Shown here in pieces: positions 7,563 through 16,242 of a stretch of DNA of 20,541 nucleotides. The notes under the pieces are model-generated. The model saw nothing but the letters and a program-made list of their open reading frames with translations, was not told the origin of the DNA and did not search any database. Position 1 is the first letter of the stretch; every line of letters starts with the position of its first letter. Source of the DNA: Nitrospiraceae bacterium (GTDB lineage Bacteria; Nitrospirota; Nitrospiria; Nitrospirales; UBA8639); contig DOFS01000228.1 of assembly GCA_003523945.1 (NCBI GenBank), positions 1 to 20,541 of the forward strand, read 5' to 3'. The translations under genes were made by a program, and so were the position numbers.

Positions 7563-10500
7563 TTAGGCCGAAAATTCCCCCCGCTTTGGTTCTCCGATGG
7601 AACCTCCCTGAGTTTCAGCTCCGCCGTTTGGGGCGATTTCCGCAAGTGAAGCTGCCTCCACGGGTAAAGGCGACTGGATTCCATCACCGTCCCTTTCCAT
7701 TTGAGCCATTGCTGGGTTTTTTGCGGTGCCGGGGCGTGCCCCAAACACTTTCCCGAGATATTCCTTGGCATCATCCAGCAATGAATACGTGACAGGGACC
7801 ATGATGAGGCTGAGGGCCGTCGAACTGATGATGGCTCCAATTAACGCGGTGGCAATGGGTCGAAACCGGTCCATCCCCGTCGGGGGCGCGAACATGGGGG
7901 GAATAAACGCAGCCACAAAGGTGATCGCCGTCATCAAGACCGGGATGAGCCGAATGGTGCCTCCGCTGATAATCGCGTCCCGTATGGATTTTCCTTCAGC
8001 CCGTTCCTGCTCGACTTTATCGAGCAAATAGATACCGGTTGCCATGACGGCGGCGGTGGCAATCGTCAGACCCCACACGACCGGCGGGGACCAATACATG
8101 CCACGCCAATATAGGAAGAAAATTGCCCCAAAGACCTGCAAGGGTGCATCGACCATAATGGCCATAGTGGCCACCCAGGATTGCGTTTGAAGGAGCAACA
8201 TGAAAAACAAAATAAAGATGGCCAAGGCCAACGCGGAGTAAAGCCGATAGAGGTTGTCCATCATGTCGAGCATCAACCCCTTGGGTTGGACGGTATAGCC
8301 TTTGGGAAGCGTGACCGAAGTCTTGATGCCCATGATGACCCCAGCGGTCGCCATTCTGAGGCCCACACCACGATATTGGGCCAACACGCTCATGGCATAT
8401 CGCAGGTCTTCCTTGTAAATCAGATCGGTTCCATTTTTGAGTTCAATGGTGGCCACGTCCTTCAACGGGATTTGACCGCCATCGGGAAGTTTCAACATGA
8501 CCTGTTTGAGGTCCTCCAGGGCCATGCGTTGATCGGGCTGATAGCGGATCAGCAGACGGTTGTGACGATACCCCTCTTCGGGTTTAAAGAATTCGGAGGT
8601 CATGCCTCCATTCAAGGCGTAGTACGCCTGCATGGCGATTTGTGGGACGGCCAACCCCAATTCCTTGGCACGGACCCGATCGATGTTGAGATGATATTGC
8701 GGCATGGTCATCGACCAACTCGTAAAGGGTTGGACAATTCCGGGGGTACGTTGAGCCACTGCCAACCCCTCTTCACCAATCTTGGCGAGTTCCTCCAAGT
8801 CCAGTCCTTTAATAACCGCTTCCACGGGTGCGCGAGCGGTGTTCACAGGCGTCGCTCCCATTTCCATGAGCCAAAAAGATCGGATTCCAGGGACGGAGGA
8901 GAGCGCTTCGTTCTGGACGCCATCCATAATTTGCCAGATGTCCCGTCCGCTTAACTCCGAACAGGGCCGAAATAAGGAGTCCAAGAGAAAGACGTCCTCA
9001 GCCCATCGGTTATAGAATTCGCAGACGCGCTCTTCCTTATTACTCATGGTGATTTTGAAAAACGCCCGGTTGACGGTTCGAACTCCGTAGCCGGAAAAAT
9101 ACGTGCCAAATGCCGGTTCAGCTCCAATCTGGGTAGAGACCAATTGAATTTCCGGTTGTTGCAGCAAAATTTTCTCCACGCGGGACACGATGGCTTCAGT
9201 TTCCTGGAAGGAGGTGCCGGGCCAGGCTTCGATTTCTCCAACGGCTTGAGCCGTATCTTGAAGAGGCATGCCTTCCCATCCGAGGGTCGGCCAAATTTTG
9301 TAGGCGATATACATCGAACTCATGGCCAGGGCGATGACGATCAACCGATTGTCGAGCGCCAATGCCAACACATGGCGGTATGCCCACACCGTGCCTTCGA
9401 TGAGTTTGGCAAATGGAAAGAGAAGGATTTTCAAGATCCGGTCAACAATATTGGTTTTGCGATCCCGCTGGGGTTTGTAAAGGTAAGCCGCCATCATCGG
9501 ATTGAGCGTCAGGGACAGAAACGCCGAGAAGACCATGGCAAAAATCATGGGCCAGGTCATGCCGCGAAAGCCGGTTCCCATGGTGCCCTGGAGCACGAGG
9601 TTAGGTGTGAGGGCAATCATGAACGTCAGGGCCGAAAGAATATTCGGGAGGAGAATTTCTTGTGAACCATCGATGGCTGCGTCTTTCGGAGTTTTCCCAA
9701 ACTTCAAATGCCGATTGATCACCTCGATAAGCACCACGGAGTCATCCACTAATCGCCCGATGACGAAGGTAATGCCCATCAAGGTGGGTGTGTTGATCGT
9801 TTGTCCGGCCATGGGAAAAAACATGAAGCTGGCGGCGACGGCGGCGGGAAGCGTGACGAGGACGATGAAGGTGGGCGTGATGGTCTGAATGAAAATCAGC
9901 ACCACGATGCCGGTCATGATAAAGGCGAGCATCATCTCGTGCCAGGCATTGGCAATGATGGTTTCCAAAAAGGCTTTGCGATTGTAGGCCACGTCAAACG
10001 TCAGCCCTGGAAACTCCTTGACAAATTCGTCCATCAAGCCTGGCCTGGGATGCGTCGGCAACCCCATGAAATCTTTAATCGCTTTTACCATCCCCGTATC
10101 TTGAGACCCGATAATGTCATCGATCACATCGTAGTCGCTGGCTTCCGGTTGTTTGACGATTTGGATGAGTTGTCCTGGTTTCCCATTAAAGTGATAGGCG
10201 CTGGTAACTTCCGAAAAGGTGTCTTTGACGTTGGCCACGTCCCGCAAGTACACCACTTGATCCTTGACGGTGGCGATGGGAATGTCATTGAGCTTGACAG
10301 GATTCCGGAAGCGTTCATCGGCTCGCACGAGGATGTTGCGCTCCGGGGTTCGGAGCTTCCCGGCAGCGCGACTGATATGCTGCTCTTCCAACGCCTTCTT
10401 GAGATCCATCAACCCCAGCGAATACCCCGCCAGCTTGTCCCGATCCACTTCAACCAAAATGAGTCGCCGCTTGCCGCCAAAGGGAATAGCTGACTGGACC

Positions 10501-11096
10501 CCCGGGACGGCTTCGAGGCGATCCCGCAAGGTGTTTTCGACAAACTCGCGCAGTCGAACGTCGTCATACCCTTCCCGCTTGATGTTGAGGTCCAAAATCG
10601 GAACATTGTCATTGGCGACATGAACGACCCAGGGGTTGCTGGTGTTGTCTTTATCGATCGGCAGCTCATTCAGCATGTTGGAGAGCAGCGTTTGCACCTC
10701 GACTTTGTGCTTGTTCATGTCCGAGTAATAGTCAAACCCGACGATAACCTCGGTGCGGCCTTCTTGAGAATTCGACCGGATAAATGTCATCTCATCCAGC
10801 ACGGTCATTTTTTGCTCGATGGGGCGGGCGAAATAGGCTTCCATATCTTCAGCGGCCACGCCTGGATAGGTGATGATGATGCCCACAGTGGGATTTTCCA
10901 GATAGGGTTGCAGTTCCCTGACCGTCTTGCCATAGGTCATGATGCCGCCGATGACCATGAGGAGAATGACCGGAATCATCAGCATGGGTTTTTCAATGGC
11001 AAGAATCGGGAGCTTTCGCAGCCAGGTCATACCTCGGTACTCGACCGGCTTGCCGTCATATGAAAGAAATGTTCGCGCCATGTTCTTTAATTTCAT
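7563..11096 (-). CDS. RND efflux pump, inner-membrane permease (AcrB-like, DD motif in TM4)
   Basis: The 1177-residue protein has the two-fold RND plan: TM1 at about 30-52, a large periplasmic loop at 55-380, TM2-6 at 385-540, TM7 at about 580-600, a second loop at 605-945, and TM8-12 at 950-1110. A hydrophilic tail of about 65 residues follows. TM4 carries GRLVDDSVVLIEV with D451-D452, the acidic pair used for proton relay in AcrB-type (HAE) pumps. CusA/CzcA metal pumps have a different TM4 signature, so substrate cannot be read from family alone. The only two cysteines, C692 and C712, lie in the second periplasmic porter region, and Met pairs occur at 744/746 and 796/798. A 20-residue N-terminal extension precedes the usual start; M6 is an alternative. 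The gene begins 6 bp after the adaptor stop: one operon. Confidence 0.95.
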   Translation of the reverse strand: MKLKNMARTFLSYDGKPVEYRGMTWLRKLPILAIEKPMLMIPVILLMVIGGIMTYGKTVRELQPYLENPTVGIIITYPGVAAEDMEAYFARPIEQKMTVLDEMTFIRSNSQEGRTEVIVGFDYYSDMNKHKVEVQTLLSNMLNELPIDKDNTSNPWVVHVANDNVPILDLNIKREGYDDVRLREFVENTLRDRLEAVPGVQSAIPFGGKRRLILVEVDRDKLAGYSLGLMDLKKALEEQHISRAAGKLRTPERNILVRADERFRNPVKLNDIPIATVKDQVVYLRDVANVKDTFSEVTSAYHFNGKPGQLIQIVKQPEASDYDVIDDIIGSQDTGMVKAIKDFMGLPTHPRPGLMDEFVKEFPGLTFDVAYNRKAFLETIIANAWHEMMLAFIMTGIVVLIFIQTITPTFIVLVTLPAAVAASFMFFPMAGQTINTPTLMGITFVIGRLVDDSVVLIEVINRHLKFGKTPKDAAIDGSQEILLPNILSALTFMIALTPNLVLQGTMGTGFRGMTWPMIFAMVFSAFLSLTLNPMMAAYLYKPQRDRKTNIVDRILKILLFPFAKLIEGTVWAYRHVLALALDNRLIVIALAMSSMYIAYKIWPTLGWEGMPLQDTAQAVGEIEAWPGTSFQETEAIVSRVEKILLQQPEIQLVSTQIGAEPAFGTYFSGYGVRTVNRAFFKITMSNKEERVCEFYNRWAEDVFLLDSLFRPCSELSGRDIWQIMDGVQNEALSSVPGIRSFWLMEMGATPVNTARAPVEAVIKGLDLEELAKIGEEGLAVAQRTPGIVQPFTSWSMTMPQYHLNIDRVRAKELGLAVPQIAMQAYYALNGGMTSEFFKPEEGYRHNRLLIRYQPDQRMALEDLKQVMLKLPDGGQIPLKDVATIELKNGTDLIYKEDLRYAMSVLAQYRGVGLRMATAGVIMGIKTSVTLPKGYTVQPKGLMLDMMDNLYRLYSALALAIFILFFMLLLQTQSWVATMAIMVDAPLQVFGAIFFLYWRGMYWSPPVVWGLTIATAAVMATGIYLLDKVEQERAEGKSIRDAIISGGTIRLIPVLMTAITFVAAFIPPMFAPPTGMDRFRPIATALIGAIISSTALSLIMVPVTYSLLDDAKEYLGKVFGARPGTAKNPAMAQMERDGDGIQSPLPVEAASLAEIAPNGGAETQGGSIGEPKRGEFSA

Positions 11097-11102
11097 CCGG
11101 AC

Positions 11103-12248
11103 TTAAAATCCCGATACCACCGCCACCTCTTGGAAATCCGTGAGTCCTCGTGCCCCCTTGGTAATGACCATATCCCCCTCGTTGATCCCTTGAACGATTT
11201 CCACCATGTCGTTGCTGGAAATCCCAAGGACCACCGGCTGTTTCATGGCGACCACGGTATCGGTCGTAAACACCACGGGTTCGTCTTCGATTTGCAAGAC
11301 CGCTTGTCGTGGAATCATGATGGCGTCGGATTTTCGTTCAAGCACTAAGTCCACAACGGCGTACATATCCGCCCGAATGAGGTCCATGGGGTTTTCGACG
11401 ATGATCTCCACAGTGCTTGTGCGGGTCCGAGGTTCAAGTTGAGGAAAGACGACTGACACCCCGGCGTCAATGGAATTGTGGGAAGGCGGCAAAGAGGGAA
11501 ATCGTACCGTGGCTTTCGTCCCAGCTTGTATGTAAGGAAGGTCTTTTCCCGCGACCTTTACCTGGACGCGCATCTGTTGCGTGTCGGCGATATCAAGGAG
11601 GTGTGTGTTGGGATGAACCAATTCACCGGGATTAATCAATTTCACCCGTTTGGTCACCAATCCATTCATGGGGGCAGTCACCTTGGTGTACGACAGGAGG
11701 GTTGTCACCCGCTGTTCCTTGGCTCTGGCGGCATCGAACATCATCCTGGACCGATCCGCCTCGGATTGAGGGATGGCCCCTTCCTTCACCAGCCGCGCAT
11801 CTCGGGCAAATTCCCGTGCCGTAAAAATTCGGTGCGCACGCTGTTCAGCCAAGTTGGTTAATAATTCTCGTTGGTCTAACTTGACGAGCACTTCCCCTTT
11901 TTTGACCGTGTCACCCACATCCACAAAGATATGGTCCAACCATCCCTCCGTGCGCGGGAACACGTTGACGACCGACTTCGGAACGACCGTCCCCGTATAG
12001 GTGACCGTCGAGACCATCTCGCCTCTTGTTGCCGGAGCGACCGCCACGGCCACCGCCCCGGCCAGGGGACTCATTGTCATATCCAGACGGGGAGCACTCA
12101 GATAGGCGGCCACCGAGGTGGCCGAATAATAGATCAACATGAGCAATAGCCCGGTGACGGCGATCTTGCGACCTCTGATCCAACAACCCTTCTGGTCGAG
12201 GAACTGCGCGGATTCTCGCACAGCCTGCAAACGGCTCTTCAGATTCAT
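11103..12248 (-). CDS. Periplasmic adaptor (membrane fusion protein, HlyD family) of the RND system
   Basis: The 381-residue protein links the RND pump to the outer-membrane channel. It has one N-terminal membrane segment (about 28-50) with a cytoplasmic head of 27 residues, then a lipoyl-like half (VVNVFPRTEGWLDHIFVDVGDTVKKGEVLVKLD in pieces, about 90-125). A short helical hairpin (about 130-180) leads to the second lipoyl half (YTKVTAPMNGLV). Beta-barrel and membrane-proximal domains complete it, ending in VVITKGARGLTDFQEV. There are no His- or Met-rich extensions of the kind seen in CusB or CzcB. The ATG overlaps the stop of the TolC-like gene (ATGA), and the pump starts 6 bp after it, indicating translational coupling. 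Confidence 0.94.
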   Translation of the reverse strand: MNLKSRLQAVRESAQFLDQKGCWIRGRKIAVTGLLLMLIYYSATSVAAYLSAPRLDMTMSPLAGAVAVAVAPATRGEMVSTVTYTGTVVPKSVVNVFPRTEGWLDHIFVDVGDTVKKGEVLVKLDQRELLTNLAEQRAHRIFTAREFARDARLVKEGAIPQSEADRSRMMFDAARAKEQRVTTLLSYTKVTAPMNGLVTKRVKLINPGELVHPNTHLLDIADTQQMRVQVKVAGKDLPYIQAGTKATVRFPSLPPSHNSIDAGVSVVFPQLEPRTRTSTVEIIVENPMDLIRADMYAVVDLVLERKSDAIMIPRQAVLQIEDEPVVFTTDTVVAMKQPVVLGISSNDMVEIVQGINEGDMVITKGARGLTDFQEVAVVSGF

Positions 12249-13690
12249 CCTGCAACCTCGATCTGGCCAATGGCCTTTTTCAACGCCATGAGTTGAATCT
12301 GATAGTCGGCCACGGCGGCGGAGAAATTTTGTTCAGCCTGTAATTGAGCCGTTTGTGCATCCAGCAGGGTTTCAATAATGCTTTTCCCTTCCTGAACTTT
12401 CAGCGCTTCGATGCGGAGGACCTCTTTGGCTTCATCCAAGGCTGCCTGCGCGGCGGAAATCCGTTGATGGGCTTCCAGGGTATTCAAATAGGCCGCTTGG
12501 ACTTCCTGTGCCACACGGAGTGTGAGTTGAGTCAACTCATGTTGCAGTTTTGTGAGCCGGATCCGTTCCTGTGAGACTTTGGCGTCAATCGTTCCACCGG
12601 CGAACAAGGGAACAGAGAAAAAGATCCCGGCAAACTGCTGAGCGAACAACGCGGAGTTGTCTCCGGTGATCCCTTGGACTTGCCCCCGGAGGGTGATGTT
12701 GGGAAGGTGTTCCGCGAAGCTGATGCGAATGTTCTTCTCCTGCATGCTCAATGCCTGACGAGTGGCCAGCAATTCGGGCCGACGTTGCTTCGCGCGTTCT
12801 TGCGCTTCTTGGAGGCCGGCGAATGTCTTGAGCACGGGAGAGAGGGTGCGAAGATCGCCCGCCACCTCGAAACGGGAAGTCCCCGCTTCTTCGCCGAGGA
12901 GTACCGCCAGCGCGCTCTGGAGGATCGCTTGTTGGTTCAGCAACCGGATCAGGAGTTGTTCCACGGCGGCCAGCCGCGTGTTGACTTTGAAGGTGTCCAC
13001 CTTGGCGGCTTTTCCCACGGAAAACCGCTGCCGGACGACCCGTTGGGATTCCAACAATTGTTCTTTCGATTTTTGGGCCGCATCGACGAAATCGCGAATT
13101 CTCAAAATGTTGTAATACACGCTTGTGACATTAAAAATGAGTTCGTCTTGGGTTTGAGCCACTCGATTGGCGATCAACTCTCTTCCGAGTTCCTCCAACT
13201 TGATCCGATTCGTAATGCGGCCTCCGGTATAGAGGGGAATGGTAATGCTTCCTCCAAAACTGAACAGATTAAGATTATGTTCTCCCGCCCCATCGCGGAT
13301 GATATTTCCCTGTTTCACAACCAGGGATTTCATGACAAGTGGGAGATTGTCCGGGCCATACGTGAAATCTGAAATTTCCACATCGATCCGCCCGAACCAT
13401 TCTCCTTTCGCTGCGAGAATGCCTTGGTCCGCCACATCCACTTCTTTCCGTATCGCGCTGAGGCCGGGGTTGTGTTTGAGGGCCAGCTTGATGAGATCGG
13501 GTAACCCCATCTTGGGACGGACCATCTGTGAGGTGGTTTCCCTAACACTTCCTGGTTCCTGCCCAAGAACAGAGGAAGAAAACGCTGGTGACCACAATAT
13601 GAGGAAAACCAGCACGCCGACCCAAGCTGTTCCTTCCAAAGACCTCGTGTTTTCCCTACGCACGAAAGAACTCAGTTTTTTACACGTCAT
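12245..13690 (-). CDS. TolC-family outer membrane channel protein
   Basis: The 481-residue product starts at the ATG at 13690, preceded by a purine-rich GGGGGAAG site. An ATG at 13807 in the same frame would add 39 residues ahead of the signal and is not favoured. The hydrophobic segment at about 22-42 followed by VLGQ is the signal peptide. Two long coiled, Ala/Gln-rich repeats follow, each with LxxALxxNP or related helices: GLPDLIKLALKHNPGL near 60-76 and KQRRPELLATRQAL near 300. A GG.I.IPLYTGGRI and a FSVPLFAGGTIDAK segment are the typical beta-barrel strand ends of this family. It exports substrate delivered by the RND pump and adaptor. Its first codons overlap the end of the upstream STAS-like gene by 11 bp. 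Confidence 0.93.
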   Translation of the reverse strand: MTCKKLSSFVRRENTRSLEGTAWVGVLVFLILWSPAFSSSVLGQEPGSVRETTSQMVRPKMGLPDLIKLALKHNPGLSAIRKEVDVADQGILAAKGEWFGRIDVEISDFTYGPDNLPLVMKSLVVKQGNIIRDGAGEHNLNLFSFGGSITIPLYTGGRITNRIKLEELGRELIANRVAQTQDELIFNVTSVYYNILRIRDFVDAAQKSKEQLLESQRVVRQRFSVGKAAKVDTFKVNTRLAAVEQLLIRLLNQQAILQSALAVLLGEEAGTSRFEVAGDLRTLSPVLKTFAGLQEAQERAKQRRPELLATRQALSMQEKNIRISFAEHLPNITLRGQVQGITGDNSALFAQQFAGIFFSVPLFAGGTIDAKVSQERIRLTKLQHELTQLTLRVAQEVQAAYLNTLEAHQRISAAQAALDEAKEVLRIEALKVQEGKSIIETLLDAQTAQLQAEQNFSAAVADYQIQLMALKKAIGQIEVAG

Positions 13691-14021
13691 CGCTTCCCCC
13701 TTCTGCAGAGGACATGATGTGTGGGAAGTCTCCGTGGGAAAACGGCTTGGGCTTTTTGCGTTTTTGTATGAGAACAATCTCACCTCTGCTCTTAATAATG
13801 TGGTCAAACCCAGCCTTCAGAATCCTGGCAGCAAACCAATGAATCGTTTCTAGGCCGCCAATGTCCAAATGAATGGGGTACGAAGAAACAGGAAATGTCT
13901 CCAATTGTTTGAGCAATTGCCATGCAGCCTTTTCACGCAAATCACCCTTGAGAATGACGCAAGGACGACCTCGTCTCGTTGTTACATTCATCTGAAATCG
14001 TTTGAGATTAATGACGCTCAT
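13680..14021 (-). CDS. STAS-like domain protein (degenerate anti-sigma-factor-antagonist type)
   Basis: The 113-residue protein shows a STAS-like order: a strand (CVILKGDL), a helix with KAAWQLLKQLETF, a strand HLDIGGLETI, a helix WFAARILKAGFDHI, and the last strand EIVLIQK. In canonical anti-sigma antagonists the D.SG..FIDSSG segment carries a phosphorylated Ser; here the corresponding stretch reads ETIHWFA, with no Ser or Thr, so phospho-switching is unlikely. About 30 residues of polar tail follow, whose last codons overlap the start of the TolC-like gene. No good ribosome-binding site is seen for the ATG at 14021 or at 13991, so translation may be weak or coupled to the gene 48 bp upstream. 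Other STAS-like proteins accompany transport systems such as Mla, which would suit its place in front of an efflux operon. Confidence 0.65.
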   Translation of the reverse strand: MSVINLKRFQMNVTTRRGRPCVILKGDLREKAAWQLLKQLETFPVSSYPIHLDIGGLETIHWFAARILKAGFDHIIKSRGEIVLIQKRKKPKPFSHGDFPHIMSSAEGGSDDV

Positions 14022-14069
14022 GGGATGGCCAGATTATTGGGGTTAATGGATAGATATGAGGCTTGTCTT

Positions 14070-14390
14070 TCATAATTCCTTCAAGTAATCCTTGATGCTT
14101 TCTTTGATAAGGTTGGTGTCAGGTATTCCCACCAAGTTTCCCCCGGTCCTGTAGAGCCGGCATTTCAAACCAAAATCCTCTCGTGCCCTCGCTTGAACCT
14201 CGACATCTAAACCATTCACCCGAATGGTGGGCGACCCAAGAAACCGATGAGTCAGTGCGTCTTTATGGGTTTCAACCGGAACAGAATCGATGGACAGATC
14301 AATGCCCTCTTCCTTGAGGACCTTTTTCACTTGTTCCACAGCTTTTGGGTAAGAGGGACAACCATCGAAATAGAACACTTCAATTTTCAT
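14070..14390 (-). CDS. Small thioredoxin-fold protein with FDGCPSY motif
   Basis: The 106-residue protein begins MKIEVFYFDGCPSY, the beta-strand plus CPxx turn of a thioredoxin-like fold with a single N-terminal Cys (C11). It continues with a cis-Pro region, FLGSPTIRVNG (50-60), and C77 in GLKCRLYRTGG. This layout is familiar in small cytoplasmic proteins sitting near mercury or arsenic genes; some relatives have selenocysteine in place of C11. A thiol-mercury or disulfide-handling role is plausible but not established. There is no signal peptide. GGAGG nine bases before the ATG supports the start. It is the first gene after the 355-bp gap with the candidate sigma-54 promoter, so it is probably the leader gene of the efflux operon. 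Confidence 0.85.
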   Translation of the reverse strand: MKIEVFYFDGCPSYPKAVEQVKKVLKEEGIDLSIDSVPVETHKDALTHRFLGSPTIRVNGLDVEVQARAREDFGLKCRLYRTGGNLVGIPDTNLIKESIKDYLKEL

Positions 14391-14451
14391 GTCGATCCTC
14401 CAACATCTACTCCGTACTAGGGACAGTTAGGGGGGCTTCCTACATGCCTTA

Positions 14452-14468
14452 GAACAATATTTGTGCCC
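14452..14468 (-). promoter_or_regulatory. Candidate sigma-54 (-24/-12) promoter of the efflux block
   Basis: Read on the minus strand, 14468-14452 is GGGCACAAATATTGTTC. The consensus is TGGCAC-N5-TTGCW; GGCAC and TTG fit with correct spacing, but the -12 element has GT instead of GC. The predicted start is near 14443, about 53 bases before the ATG at 14390. The adjacent activator gene and upstream dyad support it; the -12 mismatch lowers confidence. Confidence 0.5.
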
Positions 14469-14546
14469 CTCTATCCTAAAAAGAGCGGTCCTTTGGAAAA
14501 GGCTTATCGTTCAACCTTTTACGTCTCACAATTTTGACGATTGCTT

Positions 14547-14561
14547 ACCTGGTATTCAGGT
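14547..14561. repeat. Small inverted repeat ACCTG-N5-CAGGT
   Basis: ACCTG (14547-14551) and CAGGT (14557-14561) form a perfect dyad with a 5-bp spacer directly beside the 28-bp dyad. It may be a second, unrelated protein-binding half of the same control region. Confidence 0.4.
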
Positions 14562-14574
14562 GGAAGTTGTTTCA

Positions 14575-14602
14575 TGAAACGGTTAAAACGTTTACCGTTT
14601 CA
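14575..14602. promoter_or_regulatory. 28-bp dyad, likely activator-binding site (UAS)
   Basis: TGAAACGGT (14575-14583) and ACCGTTTCA (14594-14602) form a perfect 9-bp inverted repeat around a 10-bp spacer that itself contains AAACGTTT. A perfect 12-bp palindrome, GTTTCATGAAAC (14569-14580), overlaps its left arm, and CAGGTG/CACCTG (14557-14562, 14601-14606) bracket the whole. The dyad is about 130-160 bp upstream of the predicted start, the usual distance for enhancer sites of sigma-54 activators such as the one encoded next door. Confidence 0.6.
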
Positions 14603-14745
14603 CCTGCGAATGGCAAGAAAGGGAAGGGAATAGAAATGGTTTGAGATAAGTTGAGAAAGAGCTGGAATAAGGATCGAAAAGAGACCTTGGGAAGGAAATC
14701 CCTGGTGGGAATAAATTTTAGAGAAAGAGTGAAGGGATGACGTAT

Positions 14746-16179
14746 TCAGCGGGAATTGTTCTTGAGCTTCCGCCACAAGGTGGCCCGCCCAATTCCAAGT
14801 AAATTGGCCGCGGCGGTCTTATTGCCTCGGGATTTTTTGAGGGCGTGGCGAATTTGTTCCATTTCTTTTTTTCCCCCTTTCGTCCCAGAAGAGTGAAGCT
14901 CCGAAGGAAAATCTGTGAGGGTAAGATAGAGCCCCTGGGCATGCACAAAGGCATGCTCAATCGCGTTTTCCAGCTCACGAATATTACCAGGCCAGGGGTA
15001 GTCCATGAGAGCAGCGACGGCATCTTGAGTCGGACCCAAAATGCTTTTCTCCATCTCCATATTATATTTGGCAACAAAGTGCTTCACGAGTAAGAGGATA
15101 TCCTCCCTTCGTTCTCGGAGAGGGGGAAGATGAATTGGAACCACCTTCAACCGATAATACAAATCTTCTCGCAGTAACCCCTTCTTGAGAAGATCCTTGA
15201 GGTCTTGGTGGGTGGCTGCCAGAACCCGTACGTTCACTTTTCGTGACTTGACTTCCCCCACTCGTTCAAATTCTTTCTCTTGCAGAACACGAAGAAGTTT
15301 CAATTGCAAATAATTGCTGAGATCCCCAATTTCGTCTAAGAGCAAGGTCCCGCCATCCGCTGCCTCGAACCGACCGATCTTGTCACGAATAGCTCCGGTG
15401 AACGATCCTCGGACATGCCCGAATAATTCAGATTCAAGTAACGTTTCCGCCAGGGCCGAACAGTTAACCTTAATCAGGGGCCTAGAAGCTCTTGGGCTAT
15501 AATGATGAAGAGCATGGGCAACAAGTTCTTTGCCAGTTCCACTTTCCCCTTGGATTAAGACCGTCGTATCCATGGGGGCGACTCGTTGGATCTTTTGAAA
15601 CAATCTCTGCATAGTTGGACTTTTCCCGATAATACGGGCCAAACGCCATTTTCCTTTGAGTTGTTCTTTAAGCAAACGATATTCCGATATGTCACGAAAG
15701 ACCACTACCACACCTTCTGCTAAGCCATGCCCATCAAACAACAAGGACGTTGTCACCGCCACGGCACGCGTGGTTCCATCTCGCCTGATAATTTCGACTT
15801 CCACGTCCTTTGCTGCTTGTCCATGCTGTGAATCAGCCATGAAACAGTGGCTTTCACACAGCGACCCTCGAAAAATCTCCAGGCAAGGTTGTCCAAGAAT
15901 CTCCCCAGAGGAAAATCCAGTAATCTCCAAGCCTGCTTTATTGACCTGGGTGACTATAAGATCTTGGTTCACGACTAAAATTCCCTCTGTAATACTATTT
16001 AAAATACCCCAAAGGTTTTCCTGAAGCAGGAGTTGGCCTGTGGCAGCCCCTGACGCTATGTCGCCCTTGAGGTCAGGGCTTCGCGGCACCGCCTTCGTAT
16101 TGTTAGCGGGAGGAATTACAGGCGTGTCCCTTTTTTGTTTGGAAGGAGAGTGTGGCGAAACACGAGGCTGGGAAGACAA
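14746..16179 (-). CDS. Sigma-54-dependent transcriptional activator with Cys-containing PAS sensor
   Basis: The 477-residue protein activates RNA polymerase holding sigma-54. After a polar N-terminus, a PAS domain (about 53-165) contains C99, C108 and C112 with H111 ([18 protein letters not shown]). The AAA+ domain has Walker A GESGTGKE (211-218), a GSFTGA loop (258-263, the usual form being GAFTGA) that contacts sigma-54, and Walker [10 protein letters not shown]. It ends with a Fis-type helix-turn-helix (about 440-475, [20 protein letters not shown]). There is no response-regulator receiver domain, so the signal is probably sensed directly by the PAS. Translation begins at TTG 16179: GAGGTGA lies six bases upstream and no ATG is nearby. 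It follows the DsrE-like gene by 63 bp and probably controls the efflux block on its other side. Confidence 0.93.
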   Translation of the reverse strand: MSSQPRVSPHSPSKQKRDTPVIPPANNTKAVPRSPDLKGDIASGAATGQLLLQENLWGILNSITEGILVVNQDLIVTQVNKAGLEITGFSSGEILGQPCLEIFRGSLCESHCFMADSQHGQAAKDVEVEIIRRDGTTRAVAVTTSLLFDGHGLAEGVVVVFRDISEYRLLKEQLKGKWRLARIIGKSPTMQRLFQKIQRVAPMDTTVLIQGESGTGKELVAHALHHYSPRASRPLIKVNCSALAETLLESELFGHVRGSFTGAIRDKIGRFEAADGGTLLLDEIGDLSNYLQLKLLRVLQEKEFERVGEVKSRKVNVRVLAATHQDLKDLLKKGLLREDLYYRLKVVPIHLPPLRERREDILLLVKHFVAKYNMEMEKSILGPTQDAVAALMDYPWPGNIRELENAIEHAFVHAQGLYLTLTDFPSELHSSGTKGGKKEMEQIRHALKKSRGNKTAAANLLGIGRATLWRKLKNNSR

Positions 16180-16242
16180 AAGTCACCTCTACGCTTTTGA
16201 AAGCAGTTAAGAGTGTTAGAGAACAGATCGTTTCCTCCATTT

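Larger units (their letters stand above)
14391..14745. other. 355-bp intergenic region between two minus-strand gene blocks
   Basis: No open frame of note lies here. It separates the stop of the sigma-54 activator gene from the thioredoxin-fold gene. It holds nested inverted repeats at 14547-14606 and a candidate -24/-12 promoter at 14452-14468, both oriented to drive the downstream efflux block. No convincing rho-independent terminator was seen after the activator gene. Confidence 0.7.

Noticed and set aside
8181..8954. 257-residue plus-strand open frame
   Set aside because: Antisense to the RND pump gene; its sequence is low in hydrophobic pattern and has no family resemblance or ribosome-binding site.
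9801..10493. 230-residue plus-strand open frame
   Set aside because: Antisense shadow of the RND pump, rich in His and Gly from reverse reading of codons.
12674..13372. 232-residue plus-strand open frame
   Set aside because: Antisense shadow of the TolC-like gene.
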